A stretch of 7,852 bases of DNA from an uncultured Mitsuokella sp. (GCA_900770895.1 CAAGMF010000050.1:1-7852); one strand, 5' to 3'; positions 1 to 6,338 are shown, counted from the stretch's first letter. Numbers and translations: made by a program. Notes: a model not told the origin generated them from the letters alone.

Positions 1-1040
1 ACGCTGCGTCCGAGCAGGAACCCGTAGCGCAGAGCGTCACGCCTGTCTATGATCCAGTCATTGAATCCGGTTATATGGGCGCTGCCGGCGATTTCCGGGA
101 TGATGCCCCGGAGCGTGTCCGTGCCGGGTATCTTTATCTCGCGCACGGCACGTCCCTCGAATATCGAGCCGGTGATGCTCTCGTAGCGGAAAAGCTGATT
201 CAGGGGCAGCTGCCCGCGGGCATGCAGCACGGCCATTTTCGCGCTCGTGCCGGTGCCGCAGGGCGACCGGTCGATCTGGCCATCGCCGAATACGACACAG
301 TTCCGCAGATCCGCCTCCAGCCCCGTCTCCCGGCTGTAGAACTCGACGAGGTCGACCCGGTCGATCGGCAGCGTGGGATGCTGTATATGACATTGTATGT
401 TCACAGCTTCACGTGTTGCTATCCCGAGGGCCTTGATCTCATCGATTTCATCTGTATTGAGCCGCAGCCCCAGGACATCCGCATCGACGAGTGCGAAGAA
501 CGAGCCGCCGAAAGCGATATCGAGCTTCAGGCTGCGCCCATCGGGCAACCTGATATCTACATCTGATTGATAGAGGAAGGCCGGCACATTGTAGATCCGG
601 GCTCCCAGAGCGTGTCCGTCAGCCACAGCGACCTTCGTCCGGATGAGGCCGGACGGTGCATCGAGCACCACCTCGGTCTCTGGCTCCCGGGCCGGTATGA
701 TGCCGGTCTCGACGAGCATGGTCGCCGTCCCGATGCTGCCATGGCCGCACATGTTCAGACAGCCGGCACTATCGAGGAATATGACACCGGCATCCGCCTC
801 CGCGTGGACCGGCTCCGTGAGCACGGCGCCGAACATGTCGCGATGGCCGCGCGGCTCGAGCATCAGGGCCCGCCGCAGGAAATCGTAATGCTCGAGCAGG
901 TAGTTCTTGCGCTCCATCATCGTCGCGCCCGGCAGCCTGGGGAATCCGTCATACACGATGCGCGTCGCCTCGCCCTCGGTGTGCGAGTCTATGGTGCGCA
1001 GCGCGTACTCGTATTCCTTAAGATGCGGGTGGAACGTCAT
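1..1040 (-). CDS. Proline racemase / hydroxyproline epimerase family protein (3' end outside window)
   Basis: Translating from ATG at 1040 gives 346 codons without a stop, so the gene leaves the window within a few residues of the usual family length (about 335-350). Both catalytic cysteines are visible: Cys98 in MCGHGSIG and Cys261 in DRSPCGTGTSAK. Having Cys at both places fits the two-base racemase/epimerase mechanism (abstraction and return of the alpha proton) and argues against the trans-3-hydroxyproline dehydratase subfamily, in which the second Cys is Thr. The substrate could be proline, 4-hydroxyproline or another amino acid; the motif does not decide. The start has AAGGGAG upstream and overlaps the kinase-like gene by 23 nt, suggesting translational coupling. 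As the last visible gene of an amino-acid ABC operon, it probably acts in the cytoplasm on the imported substrate. Family assignment is firm, substrate is not. Confidence 0.9.
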   Translation of the reverse strand, partial: MTFHPHLKEYEYALRTIDSHTEGEATRIVYDGFPRLPGATMMERKNYLLEHYDFLRRALMLEPRGHRDMFGAVLTEPVHAEADAGVIFLDSAGCLNMCGHGSIGTATMLVETGIIPAREPETEVVLDAPSGLIRTKVAVADGHALGARIYNVPAFLYQSDVDIRLPDGRSLKLDIAFGGSFFALVDADVLGLRLNTDEIDEIKALGIATREAVNIQCHIQHPTLPIDRVDLVEFYSRETGLEADLRNCVVFGDGQIDRSPCGTGTSAKMAVLHARGQLPLNQLFRYESITGSIFEGRAVREIKIPGTDTLRGIIPEIAGSAHITGFNDWIIDRRDALRYGFLLGRS

Positions 1041-1665
1041 CCGTTTCACTCCCTTTCATGAGCCCCAGCTCCCGGGCGAATCGCACCCGGGCGACGGCGG
1101 CCAGCGCCTGCGCCGTGCCCTCGACCTCGAGCAGCGCGCTGTTCACGATCATGTGCAGGTGCTCCGGATCGTTCGCCGCATAGCCGCACCAGTAGCGGTG
1201 ATAGGCCATGCGGGCCTTGTCGACGCCGGCGATCATGCGCTTGGCCTCGCCTTTCTCCATATGCAGCGGGCCTACACAGTTCGCCAGGCGGTCGGCATAC
1301 GGCGCGTATATGTATATGTGCATCGCATTCGGATGATCGCGCAGCACGTAGTCCGCGCAGCGCCCGACGATGATGCACGAGCGCGTCGATGCCATTTTCT
1401 GGATGAAGGCCGACTGCGTCTCGAACAGCTCCCGCTGATGCGCCATGGAATCATGCCCGAGCGGGAACAGCATACTGAAGAATCCCGCTGCCTTGCGCTC
1501 CTCGGCATCGCTGATGACCGATACCGGCTGATGAAGTTTCCTGGCTGTCGCCTCGACGATATCGCGGTCATAGTACTCCACGCCGAGCAGCTCGGCCAGC
1601 CGCTTCGCTATGGGCCGCCCCAGACTGCCGAAGTCGCGGTTGATCGTAATGACGAACTTCTCCAT
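1018..1665 (-). CDS. Cytidylate kinase-like family protein
   Basis: The product is 215 aa. The start at 1665 is chosen because AGGAGG lies 6 nt upstream; the ATG at 1671 abuts that site and the longer frame runs back into the ATPase gene. The N-terminus (ITINRDFGSLGRPIAKRLA, residues 6-24) resembles the nucleotide-binding loop of the Cytidylate_kin_2 family, where the Walker lysine of true CMP kinases is replaced (here GSLGR, Arg17). Other family-like blocks are YYDRDIV (31-37), IIVGRCADYVLRD (98-110) and ARMAYHRYWCGYAAND (151-166). It is predicted to be a cytoplasmic NTP-binding, kinase-like protein; the true phosphate acceptor is unknown. The gene starts 13 nt after the ATPase stop and overlaps the racemase start, so it is a bona fide operon member. 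Its presence between a transporter and a racemase is unusual and its function cannot be stated. Confidence 0.85.
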   Translation of the reverse strand: MEKFVITINRDFGSLGRPIAKRLAELLGVEYYDRDIVEATARKLHQPVSVISDAEERKAAGFFSMLFPLGHDSMAHQRELFETQSAFIQKMASTRSCIIVGRCADYVLRDHPNAMHIYIYAPYADRLANCVGPLHMEKGEAKRMIAGVDKARMAYHRYWCGYAANDPEHLHMIVNSALLEVEGTAQALAAVARVRFARELGLMKGSETDDVPPAS

Positions 1666-1678
1666 ATCCATCCTCCTC

Positions 1679-2419
1679 TCAACCGGCCAGGAACCGGGCC
1701 AGGAAAGCACGGGTGCGCTCATGCTGCGGATGACCGAACACCTCGGCCGGCGGCCCCTCCTCGATGACATAGCCGTCGGCCATGAATATGACACGGTCAG
1801 CTACGTCGCAGGCAAAGGCCATCTCATGCGTGACGATGACCATCGTCATGCCATCGCGCGCGAGATCCTTCATGACGTTCAGCACCTCGCCGACGAGCTC
1901 CGGATCGAGCGCCGAGGTCGGCTCATCGAACAGCAGGGCCTCCGGCTCCATCGCCAGAGCCCGTGCTATGGCGACGCGCTGCTGCTGGCCGCCGGAGAGC
2001 ATGGCCGGCTTGGCATCGGCCTTGCCGGCCAATCCGACCTTGCCCAGCAGTTCATGGGCCAGTTCCTCAGCCTCCTTCTTTTTCTTGTGTCCCGTGAGCA
2101 CCGGCGCCAGCGTGATATTCTGCAACACCGTCTTCAATGGGAAAAGGTTGAACCTTTGGAACACCATGCCCACATGCTCGCGGAATGCCCGCACATCAGC
2201 TTCCGGCGCCATCAGATCCTGGCCATGGTAGCGGATACTGCCGCCCGTCGGCTCCTCGAGCTGATTGATACAACGCAGCAGCGTGCTCTTGCCTGAGCCC
2301 GAGGGCCCGATAATGCAGACCACCTCGCCCGCATGGACGGTCATGTTTATATCCTTCAGGACTTCGAGGTCGTCAAAGCTCTTGATGAGGTGTTCCACCT
2401 CTATGACTGCTTCCGGCAT
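1679..2419 (-). CDS. Polar amino acid ABC transporter, ATP-binding protein
   Basis: The 246-aa protein has a complete ABC ATPase domain: Walker A GPSGSGKST (residues 38-46), Q-loop in VFQRFNLFP (Gln88), signature LSGGQQQR (141-148), Walker B ALLFDEP (161-167), D-loop SALD and switch His198 in VTHEM. The length and the NLFP and QQQR variants are typical of the GlnQ/HisP/ArtP group that powers uptake of polar amino acids. It should act as a dimer on the inner face of the membrane with the permease encoded just upstream. Three starts are possible (GTG 2425, ATG 2422, ATG 2419). I chose 2419 because the AAGGGGGTG Shine-Dalgarno lies 7 nt from it. The permease stop is 12 nt away. Substrate specificity is not readable from the ATPase. 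Confidence 0.95.
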   Translation of the reverse strand: MPEAVIEVEHLIKSFDDLEVLKDINMTVHAGEVVCIIGPSGSGKSTLLRCINQLEEPTGGSIRYHGQDLMAPEADVRAFREHVGMVFQRFNLFPLKTVLQNITLAPVLTGHKKKKEAEELAHELLGKVGLAGKADAKPAMLSGGQQQRVAIARALAMEPEALLFDEPTSALDPELVGEVLNVMKDLARDGMTMVIVTHEMAFACDVADRVIFMADGYVIEEGPPAEVFGHPQHERTRAFLARFLAG

Positions 2420-2431
2420 CATCACACCCCC

Positions 2432-3097
2432 TTATTTCTTCAAACGGTTCTCGACGACGTGCTGCAGGATCATCAGCGCCGAGAGAATGACCAGGTAGAA
2501 TACCGCGCACATCGTATAGGCCGGTATCGTATTGTAGGTCCGCGCCACGTAGTTCTGAGTCTGGCGCGTGATCTCGTTGACCGAGATGATGGACAGCATG
2601 GCCGTATCCTTGACCGATATGATGAACTGGTTGAACAGTGCAGGCAGCATCATCTTGAAGGCCGGCGGTATCACTATATGGAACAATATCTGCCGCTGCG
2701 TGAGGCCGAGCGCCTTGCCGGCCTCGATCTGGCCGATATCGACGCTCTCGAGCGCCCCTTTCACTATGGCCGATATGAAGGCTCCGGCGTTCACCGTGAT
2801 GACGATGATGCCCGCCAGTACCGCATCAAGCGTGAACTGATCGCCCTGTATGAGCGAGATGATGGCCGGTACGACGAAGTACACGTAGAGGGCCTGCACG
2901 ACGATCGGGGTGCCGCGGATGATCCATATGTATATACCGGCGACGACCTGGGCCGGCCGGCAATGGCTCTGCAGCGCATAGCCGCTGGCGGCGCCGAGCA
3001 GAAAGCCCAGCAGTATGCCGACGACGGCCACCTCCATCGTGACATAGAGACCCTTGACGAGCATCGGCATGACCGCCGCAAATATTGCTGCATCCAT
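2432..3097 (-). CDS. Polar amino acid ABC transporter, permease (HisM/GlnP type)
   Basis: The 221-aa protein is hydrophobic, with likely membrane helices near residues 12-42, 50-80, 88-112, 150-172 and 192-213. The cytoplasmic EAA loop that docks on the ATPase is recognisable as EAGKALGLTQRQILFHIVIPP (residues 125-145), with Glu125 and Gly131 in the expected places. RGTPIVVQ (61-68) is a hallmark of the His/Glu/Gln/Arg/opine permease family. Only one permease gene is present, so the transporter is probably a homodimer. The start at 3097 is preceded by AAGGAGG with 7 nt spacing. It sits 27 nt after the binding-protein gene and 12 nt before the ATPase gene, the classic order for this transporter type. 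Confidence 0.95.
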   Translation of the reverse strand: MDAAIFAAVMPMLVKGLYVTMEVAVVGILLGFLLGAASGYALQSHCRPAQVVAGIYIWIIRGTPIVVQALYVYFVVPAIISLIQGDQFTLDAVLAGIIVITVNAGAFISAIVKGALESVDIGQIEAGKALGLTQRQILFHIVIPPAFKMMLPALFNQFIISVKDTAMLSIISVNEITRQTQNYVARTYNTIPAYTMCAVFYLVILSALMILQHVVENRLKK

Positions 3098-3124
3098 AAT
3101 GATGCCTCCTTCACCTGACGCTCA

Positions 3125-3952
3125 TCAATCGCAATACTTCTTCTTCAGCTCATCGAGCGTACCATTATCCTTGAGCTCCTGCAGAGCCTGATTGAAATCT
3201 TCGATGATATGCGGATATTTCTTCACGATATTCTTCGAGAACGCGATCGAATACGGTGCCTGACCCTTGAAGAACTCATCGCCTACGATCTTCACGTTGA
3301 TCGCGCCCGTCTTGATGCCATAGCTCGTGCCCGGCATATCATAGATCGTGGCATCCGCCTGGCCATCCTCGACGGCCTTGTAGGCCAGCGCCTGCGAGTC
3401 GAACGACTTCAGGCAGTTCTCCGGCAGGTTCTTCACGGCGTATTCGTAGGCAGCGCAGCCGGTCTGGACCGCTACCGTATACTTGCCATCCTTCAGATCA
3501 TCGACGCTGTGGATCGTATCATTATCCTTGGCCACGATGACGACGATGCCGGCATCATAGTAGACATCGCTGAAATCCATGCTCTTCTTGCGCTCATCCG
3601 TGGCACAGAGAGCGGCGGCGCCGACATCGAGCTGCCCCTGGCTCAGCGACGTGCCGAGCGGACCATAATCCATATCCTGCATCTTGCCATCCTTGAGCTT
3701 GAACCCGAGGATATCCTGGAGTTTCTTCATGAGCTCGATATCATAGCCCGTCAGCGTCGTGCCATCTTTGTCAAAATAAGAGAACGGTGCATAAGTGCCC
3801 GACGTGCCTACCGCCAGCTCGACATCCTTCAGTGCGCCATGATAATCTCCCGAGCCGGAACCACTCGACGCTGACTGCGATCCACCGCAGCCACTCAGGA
3901 GTCCCACGCAGAGAAGCACGCCCATAATCAGAGCCATAATACGCGTTTTCAT
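3125..3952 (-). CDS. Amino acid ABC transporter substrate-binding lipoprotein (family 3)
   Basis: The 275-aa protein begins with a lipoprotein signal: Lys3/Arg4, a hydrophobic stretch and lipobox LLSGC with Cys22 as the lipidation site, followed by a Ser/Gly-rich linker. The mature part follows the SBP_bac_3 pattern: GTSGTYAPFSYFDKDG (49-64), TGYDIELMKKL (68-78), ATDERKKSMDFS (117-128) and DATIYDMPG (200-208). Arg121 and Asp205 sit where this family clamps the alpha-carboxylate and alpha-amino groups, so the ligand is expected to be a free amino acid or close analogue. I cannot tell which one. The mature part has cysteines at 116, 166, 180 and 274, more than is common in this family. The start at 3952 has GGAGG 7 nt upstream. 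This is the first gene of the operon, with its own promoter about 80 nt upstream. Confidence 0.95.
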   Translation of the reverse strand: MKTRIMALIMGVLLCVGLLSGCGGSQSASSGSGSGDYHGALKDVELAVGTSGTYAPFSYFDKDGTTLTGYDIELMKKLQDILGFKLKDGKMQDMDYGPLGTSLSQGQLDVGAAALCATDERKKSMDFSDVYYDAGIVVIVAKDNDTIHSVDDLKDGKYTVAVQTGCAAYEYAVKNLPENCLKSFDSQALAYKAVEDGQADATIYDMPGTSYGIKTGAINVKIVGDEFFKGQAPYSIAFSKNIVKKYPHIIEDFNQALQELKDNGTLDELKKKYCD

Positions 3953-4027
3953 ACTCTCTCCTCCATTCTGTAGTTAACACTTTTGCTATTCAGCAACGTT
4001 TTATGTTCACCTCTTGGAACATGGCTC

Positions 4028-4043
4028 TATCTTACATGAGCCA
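4028..4043. promoter_or_regulatory. Degenerate second operator copy over the -10 box (site 2)
   Basis: The plus-strand sequence TATCTTACATGAGCCA matches the minus-strand reading of site 1 (TATCTCACATGAGATA) at 13 of 16 positions. It covers the -10 box and part of the spacer, with its centre 37 bp from that of site 1. A protein bound here would block RNA polymerase, so a repressor bridging or binding both sites is plausible. Confidence 0.4.
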
Positions 4044-4057
4044 ATGTGCAGTGTAAA
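4029..4057 (-). promoter_or_regulatory. Sigma-70-type promoter of the amino acid uptake operon
   Basis: On the minus strand a -35 box TTTACA (4052-4057) and a -10 box TAAGAT (4029-4034) are separated by exactly 17 bp. The expected start of transcription is near 4022, giving a leader of about 70 nt before the binding-protein ATG. The leader holds a small inverted repeat (TTGCT-N4-AGCAA, 3983-3996). The same -35 sequence and spacing occur at the rpiR-type gene's promoter. Confidence 0.6.
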
Positions 4058-4063
4058 GAAACG

Positions 4064-4081
4064 ATATCTCATGTGAGATAT
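4064..4081. promoter_or_regulatory. Perfect 18-bp palindromic operator candidate (site 1)
   Basis: ATATCTCA-TG-TGAGATAT is a perfect inverted repeat (8-bp arms, 2-bp centre) lying 6 bp upstream of the operon's -35 box. A second inverted repeat, TATAAC-N5-GTTATA (4079-4095), overlaps its outer edge. The position suits a transcription factor site acting on the transport/racemase operon. The SIS-domain regulator encoded just upstream is the obvious candidate protein, but this link is inference. Confidence 0.55.
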
Positions 4082-4147
4082 AACGGACTGTTATACCTGC
4101 CCCATGGCATAGAACAGCAAAATCATAATACGTACAAAATAACGCAC

Positions 4148-4181
4148 AAAAATAGCCACCAGGACAATAAATCCCGGCGGC
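4148..4181 (-). terminator. Rho-independent terminator of the RpiR-type gene
   Basis: Read on the minus strand, GCCGCCGGG (4181-4173) pairs with CCTGGTGGC (4163-4155) in a 9-bp stem with two G-U pairs and a 9-nt loop, followed by TATTTTTG. It separates the regulator gene from the operon promoter, so the two units are probably transcribed independently. A small upstream hairpin (GCGGC-TTA-GCCGC, 4189-4177) uses the same 5' arm; see findings. Confidence 0.65.
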
Positions 4182-4218
4182 TAAGCCGCAAAAATACAAT
4201 ATGTTGTCCGAGTGAAAC

Positions 4219-4264
4219 GGTCTTCTCCGAAGAAGGAGAACCGCGCTAGCGATAGATGAGGTGT
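4219..4264 (+). repeat. Double-hairpin intergenic repeat, copy A (degenerate)
   Basis: This copy lies right after the RpiR-type stop codon. Hairpin 1 is TTCTCC (4223-4228) with GGAGAA (4235-4240). Hairpin 2 is reduced to CGC-TA-GCG (4244-4251), and the tail is GATGAGGTGT. It is the most diverged of four copies in the window, all in the same orientation. Confidence 0.6.
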
Positions 4265-4265
4265 A

Positions 4266-5087
4266 TCATCCGTCGGCCCGTGATTTCGAGCCTGCTGCCT
4301 GCCGGGCAGCCCGCTCCTGCTGCTTCTGCCGCTGCAGATAGAGGCGGTACTTCACATACCATATTTCGACGAGCATGAAATACGGCATCATCGATTTGAA
4401 CGGTGGACGCTCATCATCATCGGCATAGAGCTGGAACTGCGCCGGTGAGACGTACAGATTCACCGTCGACAGCGAAGCCAGCGTATTGTCGTGCAGCTGC
4501 GTAATCGAGATGAACTGGATATCGCGCAGCTTCAGTTCGCGCGCAAAATCCACGACGATCGGCGTCTCGCCCGACAGCGACACGAATATGAATATATCGT
4601 CGCGCGTGATATTTTCGAGCACGGCCCGGAACTCCTCGCGACCGGCGATCTCGAACAGCAGTACGTTATCGTAGAAGAACAGCCTTTTCAGCTCCTGCAC
4701 AACATTCGCCTGTACATAGCCCGAGGCGAATGTATAGACGTGGTTGGCCTCATGTATGAGCTGGCTGGCGCGGTCGAAATTCCGCTCCATGAGCTTCTTG
4801 CCGGTCTGCTCATAAAATTTCCCGAGGTCGCCCAGCACGTCATCGGAGCTGGCCACCCGCACCGGCTGCTCCATCTTCAGCACAGCCTTCAGCTCACCGA
4901 AGCCATCGAAGCCCAGTTTCTGCGCGAAACGCACGATGGTCGTGCTCGACACGCTGCAGGCCCGCGCCAGCTCATGGATGGATATATGGCGTACAGCCGT
5001 CCGATGCTGCAATATGTATTTCCAGATGATGATATCTGTATCGTTCAAGTTATGCCGGTTACTGTTGAATATTTCCTCGAGCTGCAT
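4266..5087 (-). CDS. RpiR-family transcriptional regulator (HTH + SIS domain)
   Basis: From ATG 5087 the product is 273 aa. Residues 1-75 form an RpiR-type HTH domain, with ISIHELARACSVSSTTIVRFAQ (35-56) followed by KLGFDGFGELK. Residues about 105-215 form a SIS domain, seen in VYTFASGYVQ (117-126) and FVSLSGETPIVVDFARELK (168-186). SIS domains usually sense phosphosugars or related metabolites and shift dimer or tetramer state. The C-terminal 25 residues are a charged, low-complexity tail. Start choice is uncertain: 5087 matches where family proteins normally begin, but the only nearby Shine-Dalgarno candidates (AAAGGA 11 nt upstream, GAGG 2 nt upstream) are poorly spaced. ATG 5123 would add 12 residues and has no clear site. 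The gene is directly upstream of the amino acid operon and in the same direction, so it probably controls that operon. Confidence 0.92.
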   Translation of the reverse strand: MQLEEIFNSNRHNLNDTDIIIWKYILQHRTAVRHISIHELARACSVSSTTIVRFAQKLGFDGFGELKAVLKMEQPVRVASSDDVLGDLGKFYEQTGKKLMERNFDRASQLIHEANHVYTFASGYVQANVVQELKRLFFYDNVLLFEIAGREEFRAVLENITRDDIFIFVSLSGETPIVVDFARELKLRDIQFISITQLHDNTLASLSTVNLYVSPAQFQLYADDDERPPFKSMMPYFMLVEIWYVKYRLYLQRQKQQERAARQAAGSKSRADG

Positions 5088-5174
5088 GGCCTCTACAATC
5101 CTTTTCCTAAATACCCACTTCATAATCAAGATTTATCCAGCGCCCCTTAGCATCGGATAAACTTTTACTGACTA

Positions 5175-5203
5175 ATTATAGCACGTATTGAGCGAATTGT
5201 AAA
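5175..5203 (-). promoter_or_regulatory. Promoter of the RpiR-type regulator, with overlapping inverted repeat
   Basis: The minus strand shows TTTACA (5198-5203), a 17-bp spacer and a perfect TATAAT (5175-5180), preceded by TGC, which makes an extended -10. Transcription should start near 5168, about 80 nt before the chosen ATG. An inverted repeat GAATT-N4-AATTC (5194-5207) covers the -35 box and could be an autoregulatory site, though 5-bp arms in AT-rich DNA can arise by chance. Confidence 0.7.
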
Positions 5204-5253
5204 ATTCTTTGCTATTGTTTGAGTTTGTCATTTAGTTGTTTTTCAAGTTGCAA

Positions 5254-5300
5254 AGCCTTCCCCTATGGGGAAGGTGCCCCGTAGGGGCGGATGAGGTGTC
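5254..5300 (+). repeat. Double-hairpin intergenic repeat, copy B
   Basis: Hairpin 1 is CCTTCCCC-TAT-GGGGAAGG (5256-5274), perfectly paired. Hairpin 2 is GCCCC-GTA-GGGGC (5276-5288), also perfect. The tail is GGATGAGGTGTC. It lies between the RpiR-type promoter and the CinA-like gene. Confidence 0.75.
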
Positions 5301-5424
5301 GAGCTCGTAAATCAACTCGAGTAGCAAAGTGTAACCGGCCCACAAATCGAAACAGCCTAAGCAGCCAACAATGAACTTATTGCCGCACCGCTGCCTAATA
5401 GCTCGCCACTTCGTCCGGAATTCC
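5301..5424. other. Gene-free stretch downstream of the CinA-like gene
   Basis: I see no gene here, and no remnant of the missing CinA C-terminal domain in the minus-strand frames. A weak imperfect stem (GCTGCCT at 5390-5396 with AAGCAGC at 5359-5365, read on the opposite strand) followed by TGTTTCGATTTG could be a poor terminator for the CinA-like gene. The whole gap from 5088 to 5424 thus holds the regulator's promoter, repeat B and this possible terminator. Confidence 0.3.
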
Positions 5425-6219
5425 TTATTCTTCCGTGACCGTCTTTATATACTGCTCGCCGATTGCCTCTTTGCATTTAGTAAACATCGGCTCGAGGAGC
5501 TGCTTCGCTGACTCGCGGTCTTTCGCGGCAGCTGTGATGCGGATGAGGCAGCCGTCGGTCTTGGCGTAGGTGGCGACGGTCGGATTCGCGTGATCGAGCA
5601 GGGCTCCGAGACGGTCAGCGACCGGAGCTTCGCCGACCATGGCGAGCGGTGCCTCCTGCGAGCTCTTGAGCTTTACGTTATAGGAGACCAGGACTTTGTC
5701 ACTGTGTTTCTCGAGATAGGGAGTTACATATTCCTTGAACATGGGTTGGAGCTCCTGCGGCGGGCCCGGCAGTAGGATGCCGACGCGGTCACCATCCTCG
5801 ATGATGCAGCCCGGCGCGGTGCCATTATGATTGTACATGATGATGGCACCGTCAGGGACCACGGCCTGCTTGCGCTGACTCTCCGAGAGCTCATTGATGC
5901 CGCGCTGACGCAGGCGCTCCGCCATCATGTCGAGAGCCTGCTGATCCAGTACGGGCTGCGTATGGAAGTAATCCATGAGCATCTCCTTCGTCAGATCATC
6001 CTTTGTCGGTCCAAGGCCGCCCGACAGTATGACCCCCTGGCTGCGTCCGAAAGCGATATCCAGCACCTCACGCAGCCGGTCAGGGTTGTCCCCCACAACC
6101 GTCTGGTAGTAGCAGTCGATGCCGAGGTGGTTCAGCTGGGCAGCGATGAATTGCGCATCGGTATTCACGATGTTCCCCATGAGGATCTCGGTACCGACGC
6201 TGATAATCTCTATATCCAT
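5425..6219 (-). CDS. Stand-alone CinA N-terminal (COG1058, MoaB/Mog-like) protein
   Basis: The 264-aa product aligns by eye with the N-terminal half of CinA. It has IISVGTEILMGNIVNTDAQF (5-24), the phosphate-binding block SGGLGPTKDDLTKE (66-79), NGTAPG (132-137) and LPGPPQEL (150-157), then a small alpha/beta region ending in ITAAAKD. Full CinA is about 410 aa with a C-terminal nicotinamide-nucleotide amidase domain. Here translation stops at the domain border (YIKTVTEE), and no second domain follows. In characterised relatives the N-terminal domain hydrolyses nucleotide-diphosphate compounds such as ADP-ribose; this is family knowledge, not shown here. The start at 6219 has GAAAGGA 8 nt upstream, and the ATG at 6246 lacks a site. 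It is a single-gene unit with its own promoter. Competence involvement cannot be claimed. Confidence 0.9.
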   Translation of the reverse strand: MDIEIISVGTEILMGNIVNTDAQFIAAQLNHLGIDCYYQTVVGDNPDRLREVLDIAFGRSQGVILSGGLGPTKDDLTKEMLMDYFHTQPVLDQQALDMMAERLRQRGINELSESQRKQAVVPDGAIIMYNHNGTAPGCIIEDGDRVGILLPGPPQELQPMFKEYVTPYLEKHSDKVLVSYNVKLKSSQEAPLAMVGEAPVADRLGALLDHANPTVATYAKTDGCLIRITAAAKDRESAKQLLEPMFTKCKEAIGEQYIKTVTEE

Positions 6220-6246
6220 ACGTATCATCCTTTCCCGGAAATTCAT

Positions 6247-6258
6247 GGCAATATTGCC
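6247..6258. promoter_or_regulatory. 12-bp perfect palindrome at the CinA-like transcription start
   Basis: GGCAATATTGCC is perfectly self-complementary and falls at about +3 to +14 relative to the predicted start. That is a common position for a repressor site. No matching second copy was seen in the window. Confidence 0.3.
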
Positions 6259-6266
6259 CTATCTAT

Positions 6267-6295
6267 AATATAGCCGCTGGTGGTGTGAAATACAA
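6267..6295 (-). promoter_or_regulatory. Promoter of the CinA-like gene
   Basis: The minus strand has TTGTAT (6290-6295), a 17-bp spacer and TATATT (6267-6272). Transcription would start near 6260, about 40 nt before the ATG. The boxes each deviate from consensus, so strength is uncertain. Confidence 0.5.
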
Positions 6296-6338
6296 TAGCG
6301 GCAGATGCTGAGCAACCAGCCTAGGCCTGCTCTTGCCT

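Noticed and set aside
75..1767. Long plus-strand open frames (75-566, 567-1061, 907-1767)
   Set aside because: They are opposite-strand shadows of the racemase and kinase-like genes, caused by high GC at codon position three, and their translations are low-complexity Arg/His-rich with no recognisable domain.
1666..1794. A 43-residue N-terminal extension of the kinase-like protein
   Set aside because: It overlaps the end of the ATPase gene in another frame. The ideal AGGAGG site points to ATG 1665, where family similarity also begins.
4046..4249. A 67-codon plus-strand frame starting with GTG
   Set aside because: It has no ribosome binding site, crosses the operon promoter, the regulator's terminator and repeat A, and its composition looks non-coding.
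4219..5300. CRISPR array from spaced similar palindromic repeats
   Set aside because: The copies are about 1 kb apart or differ in sequence, there is no regular spacer pattern, and no cas gene is present.
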